Positions 37,894 to 49,522 of a DNA stretch of 64,000 bases are shown here, piece after piece (positions within the stretch are counted from its first letter, which is position 1; each line of letters starts with the position of its first letter). Where the stretch lies: NCBI GenBank assembly GCA_025991245.1, contig BQMJ01000071.1, positions 62,001 to 126,000 of the forward strand. Direction: 5' to 3'. This DNA is from Galdieria partita. Its lineage: Eukaryota; Rhodophyta; Bangiophyceae; Galdieriales; Galdieriaceae. A program made the translations under genes and the position numbers. The notes beneath the pieces are model-generated. The model saw nothing but the letters and a program-made list of their open reading frames with translations, did not search any database and had not been told where the DNA came from.

Positions 37894-40177
37894 TTACAAA
37901 CTATCCATGTCAGGAAGTTCGGATAACAAAGTATCTACTGAAGGACCACCTTGTGGAGGAGCATCCAAGTCTGCATACTGGCGAGGACCTTGTGCTGCTC
38001 GAGGATCTGAGTGTCCTATTCCAGAATTCCTTGAACCACCAACTCTTCTTCTACCTCTTCTCTTCATTCCACGATACATATGAGAACCACGTAATGCATT
38101 CAAAGAGCCAGGAACAAACTGCATCGGTGCAACCATTCCAGAAGGTAGCAAGACAGGCATGTAACCTGAAGATACACTATACAATATCATCCAGTCACCA
38201 CTCTAAACCATCCAATCATGACACTTACTTTCTACCCATTCGAATATCAAATACTTTGGTATCGTCCAAATGATTGGGATCATTGAGATAATTTTCAATA
38301 AATTGTTCCTTGTCTGCCTTTTCTATTACTTTTTGCATTTCTTCGGTATGTTTTGTTCTCAAGTGTTTATGTACCTAAACACATCTATCAAAAGAGTGCC
38401 CAAGAAACCAATCAAAACTTACGTATTCCTTTCCTTGGAAAAGTTTAAAAGGTGGAAGTGAACAACGATAACGACCTTGGCCTTCATATTTGGTGTTTTC
38501 TTCCAACCACTCTGCAACTCTCTCTTCTCGAAGTGCTTCGCTATCAACGGAAACAGTTCCTTTAGGATGATCATAATTTCGTTGCAAAATAGCATTGGCA
38601 GGTTCATCTACGCGCCATTCTGCTCCTGTCTTACGATTCGTCTCCAACACATCTCCCTTTTGCTGTTCCGAGGCATTATTATTATTATCCTTCTTAGCAG
38701 GTCTTAAAGGTGTAGGTGGCAATGGATCATCATCGGGGTCTAAACACTCTACACCTGAATAATAACAATAGCCATGAACAAACCTCATATAAAAGGAACA
38801 AATATCAATTCTTCTTTCTGTAGATAGACCATCCAACATTTCATCTGTAAAAGGATTCAAATGAGAAATATTACGTAGATTATCTAAATGCCTCATAACG
38901 GCAACTATCTGCTTGGCATCGTGTTCTAAACGACGAGCAGATTGAAATAACTCTGGCAATACCACGGGAGTATTACGACGTTTGTCATACTTCTTACGAT
39001 GCTCATGATTGAAGCGCATATCCAAAACATAATAATCTTCTTCTGACTTTTCTATTTGGTCCTGACTGGGTTTCCATACTTTTTGTCCATTCCAATACTC
39101 CATTATACTTGTGGCTTCTTCCACACTTTCATAATATGCCCAGCCAAAACGTTCCAGGTCCTTTTCTGGTTTCACTTCACTTAACTTCAAACGCAATAAA
39201 TGTACGGGTTCCCAACTATTATCCCCTTTCTTCACATATTTCAAAGTATTCTCTAATAACTGTCGACTCATCCAACAAGGTATCCCACGGAGAAAAACAC
39301 AACTGGAAGGTTCTGAATCGGTTGTAAGCTGTCCTTCTGATTCCATATTCATATTAGAATGAAAAGGCTGTTGTTCCTTTCTTGTGTCTTCGTCTTCTTC
39401 TTTTATCTCCTCTTCATCCTTATGCTGTTCTTCCTTATTGTCGTTCCCATTCATATTCGATGTTTCAACAACTTGTTGGGCTTCCAAGAAAGGAGCAAGC
39501 GTCTCGATAGATTCTCTCTCCAACATTTCTTTGAAACGTTCCACTTGTTCTTTACAACTTTGTCTAATTCTGTTGACACGTTCCAGGACTTTGACGGGAT
39601 GATACTTTTCACAAAACCATTCCTCATTCATATGTTTCTCGAAGAAATATTTGGGTTTTCTTTTGTAAAATTCCTTCTTATACAATTTATACGCTTCTTG
39701 GGCTTGTTCCGGAGTAATCGAATTGTCTTCACGAGATAAAAACTCCTTGAAGGACAAGGGTTCATCCTCTTCATCAGAAGACCAGTGAGAATCTCTGGAA
39801 CTCTTTCTCCTTCTCTTATGAAAAGGGTCATGAGACGAGTATTGTTCCCTTGAACCAACGACGCGTGACTCCAAAAACGACTCTTCCCAGTCTCTGTGCT
39901 GTCTACGACCCAAAGTTTGCATATATTGTCCATGTTTTCCGGTTGTCACAAGTTGTTGCGCCACTCGAAAATTGGAAGACATAAAAGGTCCCCTTTGGCC
40001 CCCTCGTGAACGATACCTACTTGAGCCTCTTCTAGGAAAACCAATACTACCACGTCTAGGAGGTGGCGGGAGTGGTTCCGCGGACGCTTCTTTACTAGTT
40101 CCGTCCATAGAAGAATGGCCTAGAGAAGGATTATTCTCTACTTGTTTTTCTGCAGTTAACAAGGAGCCTTCGGACAT
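37894..40177 (-). CDS. SE: ARS2/SERRATE RNA-processing protein, 3 exons
   Basis: Links the nuclear cap-binding complex to miRNA processing and RNA 3'-end fate. Introns 38177-38228 and 38375-38422 give 727 residues. N-terminal Arg/Gly-rich segment (residues about 35-65), then LSFKEFLSREDNSITPEQAQ and YKKEFYKRKPKYFFEKHMNEEWFCEKYHP, which are hallmark ARS2 blocks; an acidic insert, an RRM-like central region with VFLRGIPCW, and the zinc-finger region GQGRYRCSLPPFKLFQGKEY followed by VHKHLRTKH. The end is Gly/Arg/Pro-rich. Confidence 0.93.
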
Positions 40178-40540
40178 TGCCAATTATCGTACTCCTCAAC
40201 TTGGAAACCTAGCAAATCGACATATACTATTCAGAAATCTATATTTTTGGCCGCATTGTATTGGGTATTAATAAACCCTTCATATTGAATACAAACTAAC
40301 CGTTTACAAGTCTCTCTCAAATGGGAGCGTGAAATTTACCAACTCGACAAGCAAAAATCCCATTTCACTTTAAGAATTGTGCGGATGGAATAAGTTTTTT
40401 TATAAACGCACAACTGTTTATATACAGTACTGACCAAAGACTTGCACTCCATATGCAACTATTGTCAAACGCTACGATCTACTTGTTTCCCCATTTGGTT
40501 CCGTTTCATATATATATATATACTAGATGTTCTTACTAGG
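40178..40540. other. Intergenic stretch upstream of ARS2
   Basis: 363 bp between two minus-strand genes, presumably the ARS2 promoter. It contains a (TA)n run at about 40509-40523. No gene seen. Confidence 0.5.
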
Positions 40541-41587
40541 TCAAGTTTCTTCGTTTCCAAGTGAACTGTCGTTCTCTTCTCGTTCAGTATCTTGACTTGC
40601 TTTATTTACTCGCAACTTTGCTGCTTCGACTGCAGCTTCACGAGGACTCTTCCTTCTCGGCTTCCCTCCCAACGCCCCACTATAGTAACCTCGAGAAGAC
40701 TCGTCTGTGGTTATTTGTGGCACTTCACTAGCCATGCTGTCCAGTATTCTTCTTCCACCGTGCTTCGTCCAGTCTGCTGCTTCGGCATCCTTTTCAAGTT
40801 GGTTCATAAAAGCATAAAACTCTCTATTATGTTCTCCATATCTACAATGCGCCAATTCATGAAACAATACTTTTAAAATTCTATCATAACTTCGAAAACC
40901 TTGCAAGTCATCCGTTCGCAGTCTCAGTTGTATTTCGTCTCCTTTGTTCAATCCCAACACACATATAGGGTCTACTCCAACTTTTCCATGAGGATACATC
41001 TCTCTTATACGAGCAACGGACAAGTTGTATTTGTCCACCACTGCCACTACACCACGTTCAGTAGCCAAACGTTCGAGTATTTCTTGCGCTCTATGTTTAT
41101 CTGGAAAACCTTCCAAAGGAACTATATCACAAAACGTACGTTTCTGGTCTCTTCCTTTTACCAAAGGTCTGTTTCTAGTCTTTGGTTGCTCCAATGGTCT
41201 CAATAACGGGTCACTTTTAGATTGTTGTATTTGTTGCACAGCTTCTGGAGAACTTGCTAAAACCAGTATGTGTAACTCTCCTTTCTGTTGGTTGAACAAC
41301 GAAAAGAGCTGTTGTTGGTCGTCCTGAAGCTTCTTCCCAGCTACCAGTAGAGTTAGAAATTGTACTGGAATATCTACTATTTCTTGTATTTTTCTTTTCA
41401 AGTCCAATACTCGACAAGTTTTCTCTACTTGAAAGCGATGTCTCAAGGAGCGATAACTTATCAACACTGGCAAAGTTGACTGCTCCGTAACATGGATCGG
41501 TTGCATATGATCCTTCAATGTCAACTCGTTGCTGAGCATCATCGGAATTGTTTCCCTATTCTCTCTCTCACACACACACACACTCAT
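40541..41587 (-). CDS. UBL plus WLM-domain metalloprotease (Wss1/SPRTN-like)
   Basis: WLM proteases (Wss1 family) degrade DNA-protein crosslinks. Intronless, up to 348 residues. A ubiquitin-like domain (about residues 40-115: LISYRSLRHRFQVEKTCRVL, LLVAGKKLQDDQQQL) precedes the WLM domain with the metal-binding HELAHCRYGEHNREFY (HExxH plus a third His). The combination resembles plant UBL-WLM proteins more than yeast Wss1. The first 15 codons (MSVCVCEREN ...) come from a CA repeat, so the start is more likely one of the ATGs at 41539-41542. Confidence 0.87.
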   Translation of the reverse strand: MSVCVCERENRETIPMMLSNELTLKDHMQPIHVTEQSTLPVLISYRSLRHRFQVEKTCRVLDLKRKIQEIVDIPVQFLTLLVAGKKLQDDQQQLFSLFNQQKGELHILVLASSPEAVQQIQQSKSDPLLRPLEQPKTRNRPLVKGRDQKRTFCDIVPLEGFPDKHRAQEILERLATERGVVAVVDKYNLSVARIREMYPHGKVGVDPICVLGLNKGDEIQLRLRTDDLQGFRSYDRILKVLFHELAHCRYGEHNREFYAFMNQLEKDAEAADWTKHGGRRILDSMASEVPQITTDESSRGYYSGALGGKPRRKSPREAAVEAAKLRVNKASQDTEREENDSSLGNEET

Positions 41588-41647
41588 ATATATATATATA
41601 TATTAATATATTGACAAGTTCAACAGTTTCCTCGAATCCAACATTTC

Positions 41648-42019
41648 ATGGAAACTAAAGATCGAGAACAACTTTATGAGCCAATCTTACTTCACTTTGG
41701 AGAAAATCAAGTGCCAAAAGAGGTACAAAAGGAAGCTTGGAATGCTTGCGATGCTTTGGTTCGGAAGTTTAAGGAATGTTCCAAGGTATGTTGTCTGAAT
41801 CTATTGTAACTTGAAATACAAAATATGCTATTATAGAAACGAACTTTTTCTGTTTCTTGGGCTTGTCAAGAACAATTACAAGATATGACAGAGTGTATTT
41901 ATCAATATGAAACAGACGAGGATAATATTCGCAAAGCACGTTGGAAAGTAGCGAAGGAACATCCATCGGCAGTGAAAGGGTACAGGAAAGTAAAAGCAAA
42001 CGCTTCCAAGGCATCCTGA
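41648..42019 (+). CDS. CMC1: Mitochondrial CMC1-type twin CX9C protein, 2 exons
   Basis: CMC proteins are small intermembrane-space proteins, folded by the Mia40 disulfide relay, that help assemble cytochrome c oxidase. Intron 41786-41836 gives 106 residues. The first exon has CDALVRKFKEC and the second CQEQLQDMTEC, each an exact C-x9-C. The N-terminal EQLYEPILLHF and the position of the pairs fit CMC1 rather than other CHCH proteins, but the subfamily is less certain. Divergent from the WLM gene. Confidence 0.85.
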
Positions 42020-42221
42020 AAGAGTAAGATGGGAGATGATTATCTTCATTGGAAAGTGAACAAACTTTTTTTTTAAAAAAAAGAATACTAGTAGAGAATA
42101 GGTAGCACAGTTTACTCCCTAGGCAAATATCTTTCCTGTAAATGACTTGCTTATAACAAGAACAGTGTTCTTCTCTTGATAAGTAGACGTTTCCCGTTAC
42201 TTTCCAACCCTCACTGATAAG

Positions 42222-43332
42222 TTATATATTCGTTTGAGGACTTTGTGAAACCACAGAATATGCTTCGTTACTATTTCCTTCCTTGGTCGATCTTCCTATA
42301 CTTGTCGTATTGGGGTTTTCAGTATGTCTATGGCTGCTATTATTACTACTGCTACTGCTGTTCAAAACAGAGCTCATTCTCCATACATGATCCAATATAT
42401 GACTTCTATCCAACTGTGAAGTTGTGGCGTCCACAGAGTCATATTCTAATGAGCCAAACGCTTCTTCCGATATAGGACTTTGTTGTTCCATATGTTGCTC
42501 TGTTGGACCATCACAAACCTGTGAAACGGCTATTACAGACCTATCGGAATGTTGATAGACTCTATTGTCATGAAGAGCCTGTAAATGTGTTGCTATAAAC
42601 GGTCGAATAGATTCTGCAGACTCAAACAATTTCGCTGAAAGACTCAATTCCGTATACCACAAAGCCACACAAGCTTCAGCAAATAAAGCAACGTGTTTCT
42701 TCCAACACACTTCCATTTGTTTCGTTAGTTCGTAGGTAAAGTTTCTATATCGGCTTTCCACATCCTTTAGTTTGGCAATATTGCGTTCCAGCTTGTTGCT
42801 GTCGGAATGCTTATTTTCCAAGTCTTTCACTTTTGCTTGATAGTGCTCTAGTCTTGTTCGCAGCTTTTGTTCTTCAACACTCTGTGCCTTTAGTTGTTGA
42901 ATTTCTGATAAATATTGGCGTAACCTCTCCACTGCTCTATCCCTCAGTTGATTGGTCTAAACGTTGTTTATTAACCAAGTGGACTATAAAGGCAAACCTA
43001 CCTTGGTTACTTGATGCTGTTCATCTTCAAATTTCCTCGAACAAGTATAGGAAGACAATAAAACTTCATAATGTGGGTCGTTCTTGTTGAATATTTGACA
43101 AAGGTCGGTAGCAATATCCTTGCAGTTTTGTGCAATTCCTAGATAACCCTATTTTTAACCCCATCTACAAGCTTCTCTCAATAAAGACCAGAATACCTTT
43201 CCATTTAGCTGTGGTAGATACCAACTTGGGTTCCACCGACTTGACCACTTGTTCGACTTCTTCCAAAGAGTGCATCCAATGTTCCACTTCCAAGTTTCTG
43301 GACTTGGCTCTTCCCCAAAGCATTTTGGCCAT
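42222..43332 (-). CDS. BAR-domain membrane-curvature protein, 3 exons
   Basis: BAR dimers bind and bend membranes in endocytosis and sorting. Introns 42957-43001 and 43139-43196 give 335 residues. Residues 1 to about 225 are almost entirely long amphipathic helices (WGRAKSRNLEVEHWMHSLEE, QLRDRAVERLRQYLSEIQQL, VEEQKLRTRLEHYQAKVKDL), ending with the ALWYTELSLSAKLFESAE segment often seen in the third BAR helix. The Ser/Asn-rich tail lacks an SH3 domain. The closest relatives are amphiphysin/RVS-like or plant BAR proteins; the subfamily is not resolved. Confidence 0.65.
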
Positions 43333-43442
43333 ACTATTGTTCAACTCAATCTAAGACTTGAAATATTCCTAAAATGAAACAACAAATAAAACGTGTTCTT
43401 TATTGAAACAAATACAACACCCACAAACGAAAACAAACAACT

Positions 43443-45437
43443 TCAGGCATTGTCTTCCAAAGCTGTTTTGAACAATGCTCGATATTTATCAGACATGGTT
43501 CTAAACGAAAACTGACGCAATACTCTTTCTCTCCCTTTCTTACCCATACTAGTCATCAAGTTTGGCTCCAACAACAACTTCTTCAAAGCCAAGTACAAAG
43601 CTTGCGCATCTCCTGGTGGAATAAGAAAACCCTCTTCGCCATCGGTAATCGCTTCAGGTATTCCATCAATACTTGTAGCAACTACAGGCTTTTCAAATGC
43701 CATCGCCTCACAAATCACCAAAGGAAGGACTTCATTCAAAGAAGGACATAACACAATATCTGCGGCATGATAAAAAGGAAGGACATTCTTCTGTACATCC
43801 AATATTCGTACATATTCCATAGAACCACTGGACTCCAACTCCTTTTTTATAGCATCGATATACTATGTCCAATATGAGTTAAAGACTCAAAAATAACGGC
43901 ATTCATCAACATACTTCAATCTCGTGTTGTCTAATATATCGGGCACCAACCATTAAAAGCTTCAGACTCCGTTTCATTGCTTGGATCTTTTACAAAATAG
44001 GTTCATTCCTTCTCAATAAAACTGCAGAAAAACATACCTCTGGATCATTCTTCAATAATGAAAAGGCTTTTGCTGTGATCAACTGCCCTTTTCTCTTGCA
44101 AACTGTTCCCATATGAAGCAATAGGATATCGTTGGGTGAAAACCCAAGTTCCGAACGAGTTCTGTTCCTTGACTGAGTGGCACGAAAAGCATTGATAGCA
44201 GTTAATGGAATGCCTGAATAGTCCTAATCATATTTGTACAGATATATTCATCAGAAACCTTACCATTGTAAATCACACTGGCTTTGGATGGTTCAAAAAG
44301 ACCTTCGTAACAATTCTCCTGAACCGTTGCTGGAAATACTATCTTATCAGCTTTGCTAAAGGCTTCAGTAATGACCTTTGCATCTAAATGTTTCATTAGA
44401 AATACTTCTTTACAATAATATTCAATTTGTTCTTTGGGCCAGGCTTCATGAATAACCCAAACATTTCTCAACTGAATCTTTGACGCAGCTAAAATAACTG
44501 GAGCTTGCATAATTGTATTTGCCAAACAACAGTCATAATTGGATAATATTTCAGCTATACAAGTCTATCAATTACTTATTTTCTCATCAAAAACAAACTT
44601 ACACAGTGCTCTTTGGTCTTCAGGATCAAAAAGATATGGCTCTGCACCTATGGACTGAAAATCTTCCCACATTGGGCCCTTTTTAGGTGAATAAACAGAA
44701 AACTCCAGAATTCCTCTCAACTCTCGAACCAAATAGAGTAAAAAGTTATTGGCGCCATTTCTTTCAAAGGAGTGTGCAAATGCTGCACATTTCTTGCGCA
44801 ACATAAGACCAGTTGATTGAATAAGTTGCATGGCTTCATCATAGGAAGACGGAATCAACTCATAAGAAGGAGTCTTCACATCTTCTGAAGCCAAAACATC
44901 GTCTCGAACCCATTGAAGCACCGAGTTGATTTGTTCCGTGTTCCACTCAAACCTTTCTCCAAGCTCCAACAACTTTCGAACCCTTTCAGCTTCTTGTCTT
45001 TGCTGTGCCCGTTTCGTTTCTGCTTCCATAGTCATACTTTCAGGACCGAATATGTCTCCTACCATCCTTTCTGTTTCTGCTTCTGCCTTTTTCAGTGATT
45101 CGCTTACGTTGAGTTCGTATTGTTCAAGTTCCGATAGTTGTGACGCATCAACTCCAGCTTCTTGAGCTTTGTTTCTTTCACGGAACCATAATCGCCAACT
45201 AGATCCTATTTTAGCATATCTTCCAACTCCATAACCGTAAACTTGCCTTGCATTTTCCAGCCTTCTTCCGTTGTCGAGTACATCCTTTACTTTAGTAAAC
45301 ACTCTCCAAGTATTTCTTAGCTCCTCTTCACTCTTTACTTCTTGAAAATAAGGTACAAAGTCAAACTCTTCATAAGGGTCTGCTCCTGCTGGAAGGTCTT
45401 CTTTGATAGGCAATGCTACATTGAACAAGGACGACAT
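43443..45437 (-). CDS. DUF1752-like motif fused to GT4 glycosyltransferase, 6 exons
   Basis: Introns 43863-43914, 43987-44037, 44214-44263, 44555-44602 and a GC-AG intron 45199-45246 give 581 residues. The C-terminal 370 residues are a GT-B glycosyltransferase of family 4 (VIHEAWPKEQIEYY, KIVFPATVQENC, VIYNGIPLTAINAF, ADIVLCPSLNEVLPLVICEA, GEEGFLIPPGDAQAL, including the E-x7-E-like sugar-nucleotide site). Removing the GC-AG intron restores NGRRLENASWRLWFRER near residue 55, which resembles the DUF1752 motif of fungal GATA factors (R-L-E-N-x-S-W-R-L-W). A charged helical linker joins the two. Sugar donor and acceptor are unknown. Confidence 0.85.
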
Positions 45438-45604
45438 CTTCTGCTGGAACCGAAAGAATTTCTTATTTCAATTTTCAAGTCGTCTATAGGAATTTTGTTG
45501 AGATCGATATACTTTTCAAGTTTTTATTGAAAATACAATATTGAACGAGTCACAAGAAAAGGCCATTTTGATAGTTTGGTGAATGATTGGCACATTTGGC
45601 GATC

Positions 45605-46372
45605 ATGAGAATTACTCCAGAGCTGCTGTCTCGAGCACCACAAATATTAAACTGCTTAGGAGATAGAGAACTCGACCTTCGGGGTTAGTTGTGTCCTTTA
45701 ACTTTTTGTCTTTTCTCAACTTTTGCTTTAGGTAACAAAATAGCTGTGATTGAAAACTTGGTGTCGGTTATTGACTTGTTTGAAACGTTAGACTTTTCAG
45801 ACAACGAAGTTCAACGACTAGAAAATTTTCCCTTTTCGGAAAGGGTTCATACTCTTCTTTTCAATAATAACAAAGTGGTTCGCATTAGCAAAAATGTTGG
45901 CAAGTCACTCCCTAACTTGGTTTCCCTCATACTTACCTACAATCGCTTGGGAAGTTTGTCAGACTTGAATGAATTGGTTCATTGTAAGAACTTGCGTCGT
46001 CTGTCATTGGTAGGGAATCCAGTTACTAGACAAAAACACTATAGAGAATACATCATTTTCTTACTACCTTGGATTCGAGTGTTAGACTTTCAAAAAGTGA
46101 AAGACGCCGAACGAAGATATGCAGAGAAACTGTTTTCTGGTATAAAAGGAGAACAGTTGAGACAAACTATTTTATCTGTACCTAAAACTTTTGTTCCTGG
46201 AGAGTTGGATGGACAAGGTCCTACGAAGGAGCAGAAACAACGTTTGAAGAAAGCTATTGAAGGAGCAAAGACACTTGATGATGTATCTAAACTTGAATAT
46301 GCGATAAGAACGGGTGACTCGAAGCTGATTGAAGAAACTTTGAAGGCTGTAGAACAACGTATGTCCAATTGA
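45605..46372 (+). CDS. SNRPA1: U2 snRNP protein A' (leucine-rich repeats), 2 exons
   Basis: U2A' (Lea1) binds U2B'' and stem-loop IV of U2 snRNA in the spliceosome. Intron 45684-45731 gives 239 residues (human 255). Begins MRITPELLSRAPQILNC, close to human MVKLTAELIEQAAQYTN, and carries four to five LRRs (RELDLRGNKIAVIENL, DFSDNEVQRLENFP, LFNNNKVVRISKNVG, LILTYNRLGSLSDL, RRLSLVGNPVTRQKHYREY) capped by LPWIRVLDFQKVKDAER. Confidence 0.95.
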
Positions 46373-46524
46373 AGTTTCTAACGAGACAGTGGTTGTTCTT
46401 TCTTCCATTGCAATATTGGCTTTATAGAATAAACGTAGGCAACAGACATTGGATCTTTTGAATAAAACGAATGACAAGAGACATCGGTTTGATTCGTTGG
46501 AGCGAAAGATTCCCTCAACAAGGG

Positions 46525-48460
46525 ATGATTGACTTGTTCGTTATTTTTACAAGAGGAGGGTTTGTGCTCTTTTATGACGCTTTCGTCCACACAGAAGGTC
46601 GACCTATTGACCGTTTAATAAGGTCAGTTCTCTTAGTTGACAAGGCAGGCTTGGGACAATTGTCCTATGGAAACTTTACAGTGAGTGTCCAAAGCAAGTG
46701 GATGGCTTTACATGTTTACACAAATATATTATGGATAGGTAAAATGGACACTTTCTAATCAATATGGACTGGTATTTGCTGTAGTGTTCCCCAGAAGACT
46801 TCCCATATCTTATGCTAATGTTCTGTTAGAACAAACTAAACGTTCGTTTTGCACACGATTCCAAGAACTCTTGCAAGACGAATACCAATTGTTAGCAACT
46901 GACTTTTATCAAGCTTTTGTTCAAGAATTTCGACAAATACTTCATAGTTCGGAAGACGGGGATGTAGAACCACCACAACATGTTCCACAAAGGAAAGACA
47001 GGAAAGGATGCAAGAAAGAACCTCAAAATACTCCACGTGTTGTTGAGGATCAACTGACAGAAGAAAAATGGATAACGACAGAAAACCAAAGCCAGTTGGA
47101 GACACAGAATGGAACCGAAGAAGACGATGAACAAGAGAGAATTCGCCGAAACATTGAAAAGTTAAAGCTGAAGAAATTGAAAAAGTCAGAACCGAAACGT
47201 AACAGTTCCTTGTCTTCCAAAAGGGAAGATACTTTATCGACTGGTAGAGGAAAGAAAAATACTGCCAAACTCAATGACAAGTTGTCCAAAGAGGAAGCAA
47301 AGGCGTTAGACTATTCTTTGATCAATAGTAACCAAGAGGAAGATGATTCTCAAGTCAATCAGAAAATTGAATCACTCCGTTCGCATTTCATTCCACAAGT
47401 TGAAGAGAATGCGAAAAACTTTTCAGATTCTGAGAGTGTCACTGAATCGGAAGATGATGAAGGAGAAAGCGAAGAAACTAGAGCTACGAATGGTTCATCT
47501 TTGGAAAGAAAGTCATCTAGAGGACTATTTTCCCAAGGAGTTTTATCTTTCTTGAAAGGACTGACAACCAAAACGGAATTAACAGCAGAAGACTTGGAAC
47601 CCGTCCTGAACGAGTTTCGAGATAGTCTCATTGCGAAGAATGTGGCTTCCGATATTGCGCAAAGACTTTGTGACAGTGTTGGACTCACTTTGCAAGGTAA
47701 TCAATTGGGTACTTTTAGTAGTGCTAGTCGCCTCATTCGAAATGCTTTGGAGACCTCCGTTACAAGAATGTTAACTCCAAGACAAAGTGAGGATTTAATC
47801 GCGGATATTGTGAATAAGCGTCGTGAAACAGGCGAACCGTTTGTAATTGTATTTTGTGGTGTGAATGGTGTTGGCAAGAGCACGACATTGGCCAAAGTCT
47901 GCTATTATCTTCAGTCTTATGATTTAAAAGTTATGATTGCTGCATGTGACACATTTCGAGCAGGAGCGGTCGAACAGTTACGTATTCATGCTCGTTGTTT
48001 GAACGTAGATCTATTTGAGAAGGGCTATGCAAAGGATCCTTCCAGTGTGGCTTCAGACGCTATTCATTGTGCTTCAGAGAAGAATGTGGATGTGTTACTC
48101 GTTGATACTGCCGGACGTATGCAGGACAATGAGCCTCTCATGAAAGCCTTGGCCAAGTTGGTAAGTTTGAACAAGCCTGATAGAGTCTTCTTTGTGGGTG
48201 AAGCGTTGGTTGGAAACGATGCTGTTGATCAACTTTTGAAATTTAATGCTGCCTTGATTGATAACCAAAACACGAACAAACCTCGCGAAATTGACGGTAT
48301 TATATTAACCAAGTTTGATAGCATAGACAATAAAGTGGGAGCTGCAGTGTCGATGGTGTATTCGACTAATATACCTATTGTGTTTGTGGGAGTTGGACAA
48401 ACTTATGTGGATTTAAAGAAGATGAATATCCCCTGGTTTGTAAAGGCATTATTGAGATAG
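46525..48460 (+). CDS. SRPRA: SRP receptor alpha subunit, 2 exons
   Basis: Docks SRP-ribosome complexes at the ER membrane. Intron 46681-46738 gives 625 residues. The start MIDLFVIFTRGGFVLFYDAF aligns with human MLDFFTIFSKGGLVLW, so the ATG at 46525 is preferred over one 54 nt upstream. N-terminal SRX domain, a long charged linker, then the NG GTPase: FCGVNGVGKSTTLAKV, AACDTFRAGAVEQLR, VDTAGRMQDNEPLM, ILTKFDSID, and GVGQTYVDL. SRP receptor beta lies 5.3 kb downstream. Confidence 0.96.
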
Positions 48461-48528
48461 AGGATTTCTCTCATTTGACAAAAGCCAAAGTTGATCCGAA
48501 AATAAAAAATTCAAACTACCAGAGTAAA

Positions 48529-48657
48529 ATGGGAAAAGGGCATTCCTTGAATGTTTCTTCGTTAAAGTTGAAAAGCATTGGAAGAAGCAATATCGATGAA
48601 AGTCATACGCTCTATGATATCGTCAACGTTGACTGGTTTCGAAATAAACGCACTTGA
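48529..48657 (+). CDS. Possible 42-residue small protein
   Basis: An ATG-initiated frame 68 bp after the SRP receptor alpha stop (MGKGHSLNVSSLKLKSIGRS, ending WFRNKRT). Basic, no recognised motif. It may be a small gene or part of the 3' region; little supports it. Confidence 0.2.
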   Translation: MGKGHSLNVSSLKLKSIGRSNIDESHTLYDIVNVDWFRNKRT

Positions 48658-48899
48658 GAGAATCAAGATTGATGAAGGTGGCACATTTCACCCATTTTAA
48701 TGAGAATATCTGAATATCATTCAAAATTTGCCACTTGTAACAATGAAAGTCGACTAGATTCTATAAATATTGACGAGTTTTGTGTCACGAAACCAATCTC
48801 ATTCCATATAAAATGGCAGTCTCCACCGAAGAATGCACAGTGTTATTAAGGAAGCATGTTATTCTTAGGAAAGAACGACACTCGATTCTGACTAAAAAT

Positions 48900-49492
48900 T
48901 CATAGCAAGTTTTTCAGAAATTGAGAAAACTTGAGACGCTGACTACTTGGATAATGAGTAGAGAAGATATCATCAAGGGACTGTCTACTGAAAAATATGA
49001 AAATAAGAGACATAGATCCAAAAACTGTCGATGAATGACAAAGATAAATGAGAGACCAGTAAAGAACAAAGAGGAATGACATTTTTGCCTTGAAGAGTTT
49101 CAAGTAAAACAATTGCTTTAGAAAATGCAAAAGTTTTAGGCCTTCTTAGATAACATTTGAGTTGTAACCGTGCAATAAATTGATATTTTTTGTATTCTTC
49201 AAAGATATAGAACCCATTCTTGTAGTATTGAGGTGTCAATTCGTTTTGGAATAGAATGATCCATAAAGTTGATGGCTAAACTAGACAAGGGGAATACGAA
49301 ATTCAAACATACTCGCAAGAAGTAGAGACAGTCATTCCTTTTGGTGTCAAACGATGCATTTGTCAATAGCGTTGAAAACATCAACTTTGGAAAGAATGAT
49401 ACATGCACCATTCCAACAAGCCACAAAATATCCAACGCCAACGCTATAGGAATAACAAGGACTAGATAATCCTTCAATTGATCAAGTCCCTT
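48900..49492 (-). CDS. Putative membrane protein, multi-exon, unrecognised
   Basis: From ATG at 49492 (MKGLDQLKDYLVLVIPIALA, a clear hydrophobic span) the frame runs to a donor (CGA/GTATGT) near 49315; an acceptor TTTAG about 47 nt on joins PSTLWIILFQNELTPQYYKN in a new frame with no stop, then a further splice, donor uncertain, would reach the segment RQSLDDIFSTHYPSSQRLKF ending at 48900. About 150-180 residues. The frames join well enough to suggest a real gene, but I know no family, and decay is possible. Confidence 0.4.
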
Positions 49493-49522
49493 CATCTCGA
49501 GTAGTAGTGATGATGATGACAA

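Noticed and set aside
46471-46524. Earlier ATG for SRP receptor alpha
   Set aside because: It would add 18 residues before the conserved SRX start (MIDLFVIFTRGG), which aligns with the first residues of the family.
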